Shown piece by piece: positions 1 to 7,580 of a stretch of DNA of 64,000 nt (within the stretch, counting starts at the first letter, position 1; every line of letters begins with the position of its first letter). The stretch spans positions 658,718 to 722,717 of the forward strand of contig NZ_SBLB01000003.1 of NCBI RefSeq assembly GCF_004138325.1, read 5' to 3'. This DNA comes from Spirosoma sordidisoli (GTDB lineage Bacteria > Bacteroidota > Bacteroidia > Cytophagales > Spirosomataceae). A program made the position numbers and the translations under genes. The notes under the pieces were generated by a model that saw only the letters and a program-made list of their open reading frames with translations, had not been told where the DNA came from and made no database searches.

Positions 1-1259
1 ACGTGCCGCATCATCCGGGCAGCCCGCTCATACTCGGTGGGGTCCTGTATGGGGCGTTCGTTCAGATAAACCAGCACCAGTTCCTGGGCATAATCCTGAA
101 ACGCAGCTTTCCACTGTCCCCGAATCTGGTTCAGCAAAGCCGGGGCCACGCGGTCGTCGCGCAGGATGTCGAAGTAGTGTAGTACGTTATCACCTGCCGG
201 TTCTAAGTACCGACGGGCGGCCAGGGCTTTCGTGAACTGCTCATAGTGCCGCATCTGGGTGGGGTTGAGCTGGTCACCAATTAATTTTTTCTCATCATAC
301 TCGGCGTAGGCGATGGGCTGGGAGGCTCCCGTTTTTTGGTCGAGCAGGCAGTCGAATTCGGTTTTGCTGCCCCCCTGCCAGCCATTGAGCAGCAGATTGT
401 TCTGATATTGCACCACCGGGTCCTGGCTGCCCTTTGTTTTCTCGCGCACCTTGCCCGGCAGGAAATCATTCATGTCGGCCAGGCTTATCCGATTATCTCC
501 ATCCTTGTCGGCTTCTTTGAGCAGCCCTTTTATCAGAAAATAGGTAAACACCCCGTGTCCTCCGCAGAGCGACGGATCTTCAGCGGCCAGTTGATTGGAC
601 CGTGATGCGAGAATCTTGATAACGTTTCCCTGTTGCTGACTGAGCCGTTCGTTGATGATGGTAGCCATCTGCTGGTTATTGGTACTATTCCCCGCATGGC
701 AGGCATCCAGGATACAGATGGTGGTCGCTTTTTTAGTAACCGAGATCTGATTATTCATCAAGTCATCGACGTCGGTCATTTTGATGGCTCTGGAATCGTT
801 CAACGAGGCCAGCGAGCTTTTGTAAGGAATCAGGTAGGCCTGCCCCCGGTTGATGCCGACGTTGTCAATGCCGCCATGCCCCGCAAAGAAGAAGATGACC
901 AGGTCGTTTTCGTTGGCCTGGTCCCGGAGCCAGGCCAGCTTTCGTTCGATTTCAGCCCCAGTAGCCTGCTCGTTGAGTAACCGATGAATGTTTCCCGGCT
1001 TAGCCTGGTTGGGGTAAGCGGCCAGGAGGTAGGTGTAAAACAGCTGGGCATCATCGTCGGCAAATTCCAAATCCCGAATATCCCGGTTGCCGTAGGTGCT
1101 GACCCCAACAATCAGCGCGTAAATGTTTTTAAAGGTCGATGAGGTTTCTTCCGCGGCCGCCTGAGAGCCTCGTTTTTTATCGGTTGACTGAGCCCTAAGA
1201 GCCGAAGCTACACCGCTCAACATCAGCAGGGCGCAGCCTAATACCAGCACTTTTTTCAT
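1..1259 (-). CDS. Exported caspase-like (C14 family) cysteine peptidase, 3' end cut by window edge
   Basis: The reading frame starts at the ATG complementary to 1257-1259 and stays open to base 1, so about 419 residues are visible and the C-terminus is missing. Residues 1-23 form a signal peptide (MKKVLVLGCALLM...), so the protein is probably exported. The caspase fold follows: a beta strand ending YALIVGVSTYG near 48-57, the catalytic His in FFAGHGG (H128) and the catalytic Cys in ILDACHAG (C187). A later CGGHGVFTYFLIKGL segment is typical of bacterial C14 proteins. An acidic DKDGDNR stretch looks like an EF-hand-type loop, possibly a calcium site as in metacaspases (inference). It lies 109 bases downstream of the Ppx-like gene on the same strand. 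A hairpin sits between them, so co-transcription is uncertain. The substrate is unknown. Confidence 0.88.
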   Translation of the reverse strand, partial: MKKVLVLGCALLMLSGVASALRAQSTDKKRGSQAAAEETSSTFKNIYALIVGVSTYGNRDIRDLEFADDDAQLFYTYLLAAYPNQAKPGNIHRLLNEQATGAEIERKLAWLRDQANENDLVIFFFAGHGGIDNVGINRGQAYLIPYKSSLASLNDSRAIKMTDVDDLMNNQISVTKKATTICILDACHAGNSTNNQQMATIINERLSQQQGNVIKILASRSNQLAAEDPSLCGGHGVFTYFLIKGLLKEADKDGDNRISLADMNDFLPGKVREKTKGSQDPVVQYQNNLLLNGWQGGSKTEFDCLLDQKTGASQPIAYAEYDEKKLIGDQLNPTQMRHYEQFTKALAARRYLEPAGDNVLHYFDILRDDRVAPALLNQIRGQWKAAFQDYAQELVLVYLNERPIQDPTEYERAARMMRH

Positions 1260-1310
1260 GAGTATCGGAGAGGTTAACGAGTTGGTTTGTTCTCAACAGA
1301 AAACGTCTTG

Positions 1311-1345
1311 CCGGCGGTCTGAACACCAGCTTTTCAGACCGCCGG
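1311..1345 (-). terminator. Hairpin between the Ppx-like gene and the caspase gene
   Basis: Perfect 12-base inverted repeat (1311-1322 and 1334-1345) with an 11-base loop, just after the stop codon of the upstream gene. The minus-strand sequence that follows is only modestly T-rich, so it may attenuate rather than fully stop transcription into the caspase gene. Confidence 0.6.
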
Positions 1346-1368
1346 CCCATGTACTGGTTCGGGCTGAT

Positions 1369-2766
1369 TTACTGTTCTTTCTGCTGCTGATATTCGGTTT
1401 CGATCATCTTCATGATGAAGCCCGAAATCCACCCAATCTGACCGTTCCGGTGAAAATGAAACTCTTTGGTTTCAGGATTATTCCGACGACATTCTTCCAG
1501 GATGCCTCGTAGCAGGGTGGCGCCGGCAATGATTTCGTCGCGTTTGAAGATTTTTTCCCGAACGGTCTTCACATCGGCCTGTGCTTTTTTGAAAACGTCA
1601 TCGCTGTCGATGCCGCTCATATCAGGATTCGTGAGCGCTTCGTAATTGCGGATGGCCAGGTCCTGAAACTTCAGCGCATCCTTGTAGCTGAACTGAACGA
1701 CCGTTTTGTTGGTCTCCTGGGGGTGCAGGTAGGTAATCAGGGCATAGACTATCCCGCCGAACACGTATATTTTACGGCGGTTTTCAAACTCCGGCTTGCG
1801 CCCCAGTTCCCGCCCCACCACCGATTGCATCTCGTCCGTATATACCTGCTGGGCAGACTGGGCAACGGGTTTACCACTGTCCTGAATTTTGCGGGTCATG
1901 GCCGACGTACCCGGAAAGTCAACATATTCGAACTGATTATCCGCCGTGAAGTAGCCGCCCTTGGTGTTGCCGCTGCCAATATCGAGGGTGGCCGTTGTGA
2001 GCCATTCATTCTGGGCAATGGTTCCCCGGACGGTTAGTTCAGCCTCCGTAGCCGCGTCGATAAAAGGAATATCGTTGGGCCATACCGAACTTAGTTCCGA
2101 TTTGAGGGCTTTGTTGAGGTCGGGCAGTTTGCTGGCATTTTCCAGCACGGTTTTCAGTCCGCTACTGCCTACGACAAAAACACGATTCCGGACGATGCTC
2201 CGTCGGTTGAGGAGTGTATCGAGGTAGCTGCGAACGGCTTTGGCGGTGGCGGCAAAAGCAGCAGGCGTCCCCTCGGCCGCCCCCGTGTTAATCGACTCCG
2301 CCTTGATAATTCTAAAATTCGGACGGCCATTGGATGCGTACTGGAGCGCAATTACCGAAACTTTTACCCCTCTGGCCCCGATGTCGATACCGCCGTAAAT
2401 CTCCTCCTGTTTCTTAAGACCACCTACGAACTTCTGCAGGGCCAATGCGCTGACGCTGTACTTTCCTTTATACAGGTCAAACGCTTTGTTCAGGTAAAAG
2501 GTAGCCTGTGTTGCATCATTCATATCCCGGTACAGCCACCCCAGATTTTCGTAGGCTGCCGCCATCCAGTAGGCATCTTTGGCATTTTTGGCTCCGGCAA
2601 GTCCCTGGTTCAGATACTTAGCGGCCTGCGTAAACTGGTTAGCTTCCCTCAGCGTGTTGCCAGCCTTAATGTAGCGTAACGCCTGAGCCAAACCAGCAGC
2701 CGGTTGGGCCGATACCTTTACCGAAAGAGCAAACAGAAGAAGCAAACCGTAGATCGAGATTTTCAT
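1369..2766 (-). CDS. Exported protein with N-terminal TPR-like repeats and a Ppx/actin-type (ASKHA) fold
   Basis: 465 residues. Residues 1-20 are a signal peptide. Residues about 30-100 are helical and look like two TPR units (YLNQGL..., ...FYLNKAFDLY). From 124 on, the protein has phosphate-binding motifs of the acetate kinase/Hsp70/actin superfamily: GIDIGARGVK (126-135), LDIGSGNTKGG (261-271) and FGGIV (336-340). An IDAATEAELTVRG segment resembles the glutamate-containing region of exopolyphosphatase/GppA enzymes. I therefore call it Ppx/GppA-like, but enzyme activity is not shown. Members of this superfamily normally use cytoplasmic nucleotides or polyphosphate, so the signal peptide is odd. 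The neighbour downstream is an exported caspase-like protease. Confidence 0.75.
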   Translation of the reverse strand: MKISIYGLLLLFALSVKVSAQPAAGLAQALRYIKAGNTLREANQFTQAAKYLNQGLAGAKNAKDAYWMAAAYENLGWLYRDMNDATQATFYLNKAFDLYKGKYSVSALALQKFVGGLKKQEEIYGGIDIGARGVKVSVIALQYASNGRPNFRIIKAESINTGAAEGTPAAFAATAKAVRSYLDTLLNRRSIVRNRVFVVGSSGLKTVLENASKLPDLNKALKSELSSVWPNDIPFIDAATEAELTVRGTIAQNEWLTTATLDIGSGNTKGGYFTADNQFEYVDFPGTSAMTRKIQDSGKPVAQSAQQVYTDEMQSVVGRELGRKPEFENRRKIYVFGGIVYALITYLHPQETNKTVVQFSYKDALKFQDLAIRNYEALTNPDMSGIDSDDVFKKAQADVKTVREKIFKRDEIIAGATLLRGILEECRRNNPETKEFHFHRNGQIGWISGFIMKMIETEYQQQKEQ

Positions 2767-3514
2767 AGTAATTAGCGTTTGGCAGGGGTTACAACACGTT
2801 TATAGAACAGGTTAAAACTCGATGCGAAGTGTGGCCCGGTTAGGTGAGACAGAGCCGTGTTTGAAAAAGTAGGTGATTAGTACAGCGCTGAACGTCAGTA
2901 CCGTCACGATTTGCTCAAAATCGGTTAGCCGACTGTATTTTCCAGTCGGCTCAGTCGTTCATGGCAGGTCGTTTACTGTTGTTTGTTGGCGTACTCTTCC
3001 CGGCAGATACCCAATGCACTCCAGGGCAAACTTCCCCCGGCGCCCGCCGATACGGAGCCAGAAAGAAAGCTTACTCTGGAAACCACAATCCACGTTCGGT
3101 ATGGTGTATATACCCGTATTGGTGTCGAAGTAAATCTGACAGCCTGTTCTGCGCTACTGCTGGGCGCAGTATAGACTGATCAGTTATTGGCTCTTCTGTC
3201 TTACTCGTTGAGTCGGTACCCTGGGTTCATGGAATGGCCTGTACTATTGCTTCCTGTACAGGCTTTGGTTCTTTAGCTGCGGACTGTGGTGAAGAGCCTG
3301 AGGCTCACCATTGAGATGGCAAGACCGTTTACTTATTGTACAGAAATCCGTTGCTTTCCCAGGCTCTCTGATATATTCCGAACAGGGTGAGAAAAGTAAC
3401 AGCCTGGGAGGGCTTTTTCTAGGAATATTTATTGAGTATGAATGAATTATTGATGGCTCACACATTCTGCACTGCATTTACCACCGGCCAGCTCGGCCAT
3501 TTTCGACTGGTCAG
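2767..3514. other. 748-base stretch without a recognisable gene
   Basis: Only short overlapping frames without recognisable protein features occur here. Small inverted repeats are present: 2927-2934 with 2944-2951, 3237-3244 with 3256-3263, and a nested hairpin at about 3287-3310. None has a clear T-tract. The composition is more AT-rich and less codon-like than the flanks, so it could be decayed sequence or hold an untranslated RNA. I cannot support either. Confidence 0.5.
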
Positions 3515-4279
3515 CTATTTAATACCCGCGTTGATCGGTAAGGTGGCGAAGGGTAGCTGGCGGTTGTGATAGAGCAGAAACGTCCAGTTCCCGGCTTCGC
3601 CCTGCTCGACCCACCGTTTGCGCGAATCCCGGGCGCGTTTACCGTCGTAGTCGTTCTTGTAAGCAACGTTTCGCCGAAGATACCCGAACTGGGGCACCTC
3701 GTCGGCTCCGTAAAACAGGGTCTCGCTGCCCTCCCGAATGGTTATAGTCTGATGAAAAGGCGTATGCCCCCCGCTCACGGCGTACCATATCTGGTCGTTC
3801 AGCTGGCCTTCGTCCGTATGCAGCCACTCGACCTGAGGGTGATTCTCCAGCACCCGTAACGTGGGGGCGTGGTACGACGGGTTACCGGTTTGCTGACGGG
3901 CAAACGCCAGCTCCCGCTCCTGCACGTAGTAGGTCGCGTTCGGGAAATTCAGTGCAAACTGGTCGTCGCTCAGCCAGTGGCCGATGCCGCCCGTATGGTC
4001 TTTGTGCAGATGCGACAGAATCACCTTACTGATCTGACCGGGCGTAACCCCCTCCCGCTCCAGGGCCGTCAGAATCTGCAGCTGGCCATCGCGGCTGTAG
4101 CCGAGTCCGGTATCGAGCAGGATGAAGTCGGTCTGCGTACAGACCAGAAACGGCTGTACCGCCACCACCACCCTGCCGGCCAGCTCGGGCGATGATACGT
4201 CGGTTTGATCGTCGATGGGCGTAAACACCTTGTCGGCATTTACCGTAAACAGTCCTTCGCGGAGTGCGGTGGTTTTCAC
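3515..4279 (-). CDS. Metallo-beta-lactamase-fold hydrolase
   Basis: 254 residues, no signal peptide. The zinc motif SHLHKDH (H90, H92, D94, H95) is the HxHxDH signature of this fold. A LLDTGLGYS segment precedes it, and a conserved aspartate-containing FYGADE lies further on. The layout resembles the AHL-lactonase/AttM and glyoxalase-II-like branches, which hydrolyse ester or lactone bonds with two zinc ions. The substrate cannot be read from the sequence. It is monocistronic, with a long upstream gap before the divergent FHA gene. A TAnnTTTG-type box lies on the minus strand at 4360-4367, without a good -33 partner. Confidence 0.88.
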   Translation of the reverse strand: MKTTALREGLFTVNADKVFTPIDDQTDVSSPELAGRVVVAVQPFLVCTQTDFILLDTGLGYSRDGQLQILTALEREGVTPGQISKVILSHLHKDHTGGIGHWLSDDQFALNFPNATYYVQERELAFARQQTGNPSYHAPTLRVLENHPQVEWLHTDEGQLNDQIWYAVSGGHTPFHQTITIREGSETLFYGADEVPQFGYLRRNVAYKNDYDGKRARDSRKRWVEQGEAGNWTFLLYHNRQLPFATLPINAGIK

Positions 4280-4628
4280 AGATGAACAGACAATAAGACG
4301 TGAAGATGGGCAGGCGCTTGCGGAGCCGGGCTCGCAGCCACTAACCGGCCTGTTGGTGGCAAACCTACGAAACTAACCCGATAGACGGGCCCCATTGCAG
4401 TTCACCAACGGTCGAGGCCCCGTCACTGCCGGGCAGCTGAGGGCTGCTGCCTGCCGGTTTTAACCACCGCTTACAAAGATTAGCGACGAAACTGGCGAAG
4501 GCCGACTATCTTTCGCGGTTTTCGTTTTACCCTGTAGACGTGCCGGATTTCAAAAAACCGACCTGGTCTGACAGATTTTTTCACCCACACCGTTAACCCT
4601 CTAGCAAGCATCCTTCTTGTATTCATCC
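4280..4628. other. Divergent intergenic region upstream of the FHA/kinase cluster
   Basis: 349 bases between the hydrolase (minus) and the first FHA gene (plus). It should carry the promoters for both. A minus-strand TAGGTTTG (4360-4367) could serve the hydrolase. For the plus strand I see only TATCTTTC near 4507-4514, one base off the -7 consensus and without a clear -33. A weak GC-rich hairpin lies around 4428-4457. Confidence 0.4.
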
Positions 4629-5627
4629 ATGGCCAATCAGCCAACGACCTGGCTTAGTAAACTGGGCAAGCTCCTGGTCCCGACCAGCGACGCCCAGTCC
4701 AACCCGACCGCTACCGTTACCAACACGCGGATTCTGCACGAACTGGTTGCCTCGTTCGAGGATTCCATCCGGCGCGAGTCCGTCGGGTCCAGCCTGCTGT
4801 TCAACGCCCATTTTCTGATCATTCTGCACCCCGACACCTACGAGGAACGGCAAAATGCGTTTCCGGTCATTGTCAACGAAGCCGTCAATGCCTTCAGGGC
4901 TAGTATCGACGCGCAGCAGCCATCGTATGAACGGGTGGTGCCGGTAGCGTCCAGCTGGTTTTTTAAGTTCGGGGGCGGGCGCGAGTTCGGTGGTGAGCCC
5001 GTCAGCCCGACCGATGTGTTCGTGGTGGGGGCGCTGACCGGTATTCTGCCCGGCAACGCACAGAGCCAGACGCCCGACCGGCTCAACGTGACGCGCCGGG
5101 TTCGGCAAACCAACCGCTACGAAAAGGTAGACGTAGACCTGAACATGTTCCAGCATATCGACTTCCGCGAGCCGGGCGCGTTTGTGGTTCGGTTTGGGTT
5201 CGACACGCCCGCGTCCCCGGCCCGGCCGGCGGTAGGCAGCGGCACCCGCATGGCTCCCAGCCAGCCCCAGAAACCCGGCGATGTGCTGGCCGAGATATCG
5301 TATTATCTGGCCGAACTGAATAAGGAAGGCAGCTGCCGGATGCGAGACCGCGAAATCGTGATAGCCCGCAAAGAACCCGACAACCAGCATTTCCCGAACT
5401 ACCTGCTGCTCGAATCGGCCTACGTCTCGAATCCCCACGCCCGGATTCGCTACCACGACGCTTCCGATTCGTTTCAGATAGCCTCGTTCAGCCGCAACGA
5501 AACCCGGGTCAACGAGCAGCTGATTGCGCGAAGCGAACCCGCCAGTCCGCAGTGGCACCCACTGCCCGATACGGCGCAGGTGTTGCTCAACAACATGGTT
5601 ACCCTTCATTTTCAACGTACAGTCTGA
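4629..5627 (+). CDS. FHA-domain protein with FhaA-like N-terminal domain
   Basis: 332 residues from ATG 4629; a TTG at 4617 would add four residues, but the ATG is more likely. There is no signal peptide or membrane segment. The N-terminal half (about 25-110) contains NAHFLIILHPDTYEER, which resembles the DUF3662-type N-terminal domain of actinobacterial FhaA. A disordered Pro/Ala-rich linker follows (about 195-220). The C-terminal 120 residues look like an FHA domain, with VSNPHARIRY (from residue 266) in place of the usual SxxH phosphothreonine-binding loop. FHA domains bind phosphothreonine, so it is a likely reader of the kinase encoded two genes downstream. It starts the plus-strand cluster, and a tiny membrane peptide follows after three bases. 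The domain assignments come from motif reading only. Confidence 0.78.
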   Translation: MANQPTTWLSKLGKLLVPTSDAQSNPTATVTNTRILHELVASFEDSIRRESVGSSLLFNAHFLIILHPDTYEERQNAFPVIVNEAVNAFRASIDAQQPSYERVVPVASSWFFKFGGGREFGGEPVSPTDVFVVGALTGILPGNAQSQTPDRLNVTRRVRQTNRYEKVDVDLNMFQHIDFREPGAFVVRFGFDTPASPARPAVGSGTRMAPSQPQKPGDVLAEISYYLAELNKEGSCRMRDREIVIARKEPDNQHFPNYLLLESAYVSNPHARIRYHDASDSFQIASFSRNETRVNEQLIARSEPASPQWHPLPDTAQVLLNNMVTLHFQRTV

Positions 5628-5630
5628 CCT

Positions 5631-5714
5631 ATGCTCGATGCCCTGCTTGCGGTGCTGCTGCTCCTGTTTGTCGTCGCCCTCGTCGTTCAGCACTTCCGAA
5701 ACCTGCCCCGGTAA
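5631..5714 (+). CDS. 27-residue single-span membrane peptide
   Basis: ATG at 5631 lies three bases after the stop of the FHA gene, and the frame ends with TAA at 5712-5714. The peptide is almost entirely one transmembrane helix (MLDALLAVLLLLFVVALVV) followed by a short polar tail QHFRNLPR. This composition and the tight spacing fit a translationally coupled small membrane protein. The acidic N-end and basic C-end suggest the tail faces the cytoplasm. It could tether or modulate the kinase or the SEDS-PBP fusion (inference). At this length chance cannot be excluded. Confidence 0.5.
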   Translation: MLDALLAVLLLLFVVALVVQHFRNLPR

Positions 5715-5826
5715 GTGATGATTTGTGATTGAGTGATTTGTGGATGGCGATTGAGTGGGGGCTGTGGAGGTATGGTTTGCTCCTGGTAGTTTTACCCTTT
5801 CGTTTACCCCCGGCCCCATAAAGGGG

Positions 5827-6001
5827 TTGTTTGGGGAAGTGTTGATAAAAAGGTAAAGCCGTGAAGAGACCGGATTTTCACCCCCCAGCCCCCTAAAGGG
5901 GGAGTTAGCTCCGCCGAATGGGCTCCCCCTTTAGGGGGCTGGGGGGCGAAAAAGGCAGCCTTTCGAGCCGACTAAAGTCAGCAACTATCTTCCCCAAACA
6001 A
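5827..6001. repeat. Palindromic dispersed repeat, copy 1
   Basis: A nested inverted repeat fills much of the gap between the FHA and PP2C genes. The inner arms are perfect over 24 bases (5881-5904 with 5923-5946) around an 18-base loop. Outer arms match over 13 bases (5827-5839 with 5989-6001). The stretch 5870-6008 is shared with 33826-33961, including tttcgagccgacta, ccgaatgggctcc and cttccccaaacaa. It looks like a REP- or MITE-like non-coding element. The 420-base gap 5715-6134 holds no other feature I can support. Confidence 0.75.
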
Positions 6002-6134
6002 CCTCTTAGCGGGTTGGGGGGTGTGCAGGTAGCCAACAGAAGTCAGAAAATGCCCGACCCAAACAATTCCTTCGGGAGTAGTGCCTGGGGGTAAACGAGG
6101 TACCTATACAGTTATTAACCAGTAACCGAATTCG

Positions 6135-7580
6135 ATGTCGTTAGAAATTACCGGTCAGACCGATGTCGGCCAGCGCCGAACCGATAACCAGGATACGTTT
6201 ATCTGCGCCCCGATCTGGGCGGAAGGCAGTGCGCTGCTGGCGGTGATCGATGGCGTAGGGGGTTATGCGGGCGGAGATCAGGCTGCGGCCATTGCGCAGG
6301 AGTCGATTTCCCAGTACATGACCACCCCAACCGGAAACCCGCTGTCGATGCTGCGCGAAGCGGTCGTTTTTGCCAATAACCAGATCAACACCCGGCGGCA
6401 GCAGGATCGCGCGCTGGCGCAGATGTGCTGCGTGCTGACGGTTGCCGTAGTCGATAGCCAGTCCGGGAAACTTTTTTTTGCGCATGTGGGCGACACCCGC
6501 CTGTACCGCTACCGGCAGGGTACCCTCACCAAGCTGACCCACGACCACTCGCTGGTTGGGGTTCGGGAAGATGCCAGCGAGCTGACCGAAGCCGAGGCCA
6601 TGCAGCACCCCCGCCGAAACGAGATTCTGCGCGAAGTCGGGTCGGCCGCCCACCGGGTCGACGATCCCGATTTCCTCGAATCGGGCGAATCCGATTTCCG
6701 GCCGGGCGATCAGCTCTTACTCTGCAGCGATGGGCTGACCGATATGATTACCCAGGCCCAGATCCGATCGGTGCTGGACCCGAAAAAAGCCCTTCCTGAA
6801 AAAGCGGCCGATCTGGTGCAGCTGGCCAACGACGCGGGCGGCAACGATAATATTACGGTCGTGCTGGCTACCAACACCGCCCAACCAGCCCGCCCGCCCA
6901 TGGCCGACCAGCCCCAGTCGGACCGGGTGGTGGCACCCACCCCACTGCCGCCCCCCGCAACGGCGCCCGCTCCGGCACCCTCCGCATCAGCCCGGCAACA
7001 ATCCGGCAACCGGGCGGGACGCTGGCTGGTGCTCGGCCTGCTGGCTGCGGGGGTGGCCGGGTTTGTATGGTACCAACATCAGGCAGCAGACCCGACCGGT
7101 ACGGCCGAAAATGCAAGCGCTCCAGCCGACAGCCTGGCCAGCGGTGCGCCGGCAACCGAACTACGACCGGCCAGTCCGCTCGACTCCCTGCTTCGGGTGG
7201 CGTACCGGAGTGCCGACAAACGCCTGGTGCTGCCCCCCGACACCATCCGGCTCAACTCGCCCCTGCTCCTCGCCGATTCGCTGCAGAGCATTGTCGGCAC
7301 GGAGCGGTTAACGGTACTGGTGCCCGCGGATACGATGCGGTCGGCCGTAGCGTTACGTATACTGCGTGCGGGACCGACTCGTTTAGAAAATATAGTAATC
7401 AGTGGCTTTAAGACAGGCATCGAAACCAGCCGCGAAACGAAGCTACAGCTCGTCAAGGTCCATTTTCAGCAGGTAGACCTGCCCATTCGCGCAGAAATCC
7501 GGCAAGACAGCTTCCAGAATGCCGTTATTCAGGTTAGCGTACAAAGCCAGACCGATTCACCCAAACCCGTACGTCCCTAA
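6135..7580 (+). CDS. PP2C-family Ser/Thr protein phosphatase with one membrane span and an exported C-terminal domain
   Basis: 481 residues. The cytoplasmic PP2C domain (about 1-245) has the metal-binding motifs: RRTDNQD (14-20), VIDGVGG (38-43), HVGDTRLYRYR, LTHDHS, LCSDGLTDM and GGNDNITVVL. A Pro/Ala-rich linker (about 250-290) leads to a single transmembrane helix near 296-314. The roughly 165-residue outer part has alternating short beta segments and no family I can name. PP2C enzymes remove phosphate from Ser/Thr. The actinobacterial counterpart PstP has the same order of cytoplasmic domain, membrane span and short tail. The stop TAA (7578-7580) overlaps the kinase ATG by one base, so the two are translationally coupled. 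Confidence 0.93.
   Translation: MSLEITGQTDVGQRRTDNQDTFICAPIWAEGSALLAVIDGVGGYAGGDQAAAIAQESISQYMTTPTGNPLSMLREAVVFANNQINTRRQQDRALAQMCCVLTVAVVDSQSGKLFFAHVGDTRLYRYRQGTLTKLTHDHSLVGVREDASELTEAEAMQHPRRNEILREVGSAAHRVDDPDFLESGESDFRPGDQLLLCSDGLTDMITQAQIRSVLDPKKALPEKAADLVQLANDAGGNDNITVVLATNTAQPARPPMADQPQSDRVVAPTPLPPPATAPAPAPSASARQQSGNRAGRWLVLGLLAAGVAGFVWYQHQAADPTGTAENASAPADSLASGAPATELRPASPLDSLLRVAYRSADKRLVLPPDTIRLNSPLLLADSLQSIVGTERLTVLVPADTMRSAVALRILRAGPTRLENIVISGFKTGIETSRETKLQLVKVHFQQVDLPIRAEIRQDSFQNAVIQVSVQSQTDSPKPVRP

Noticed and set aside
2873..3477. Several 60-90-codon frames in the 2767-3514 gap
   Set aside because: They overlap each other in different frames and have composition unlike real proteins, rich in Cys, Arg and Ser.
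4623..5819. A 398-codon open frame on the minus strand opposite the first FHA gene
   Set aside because: It mirrors the codon pattern of the FHA gene, has no recognisable domain, and runs on into the repeat region. High GC content makes such antisense frames common.
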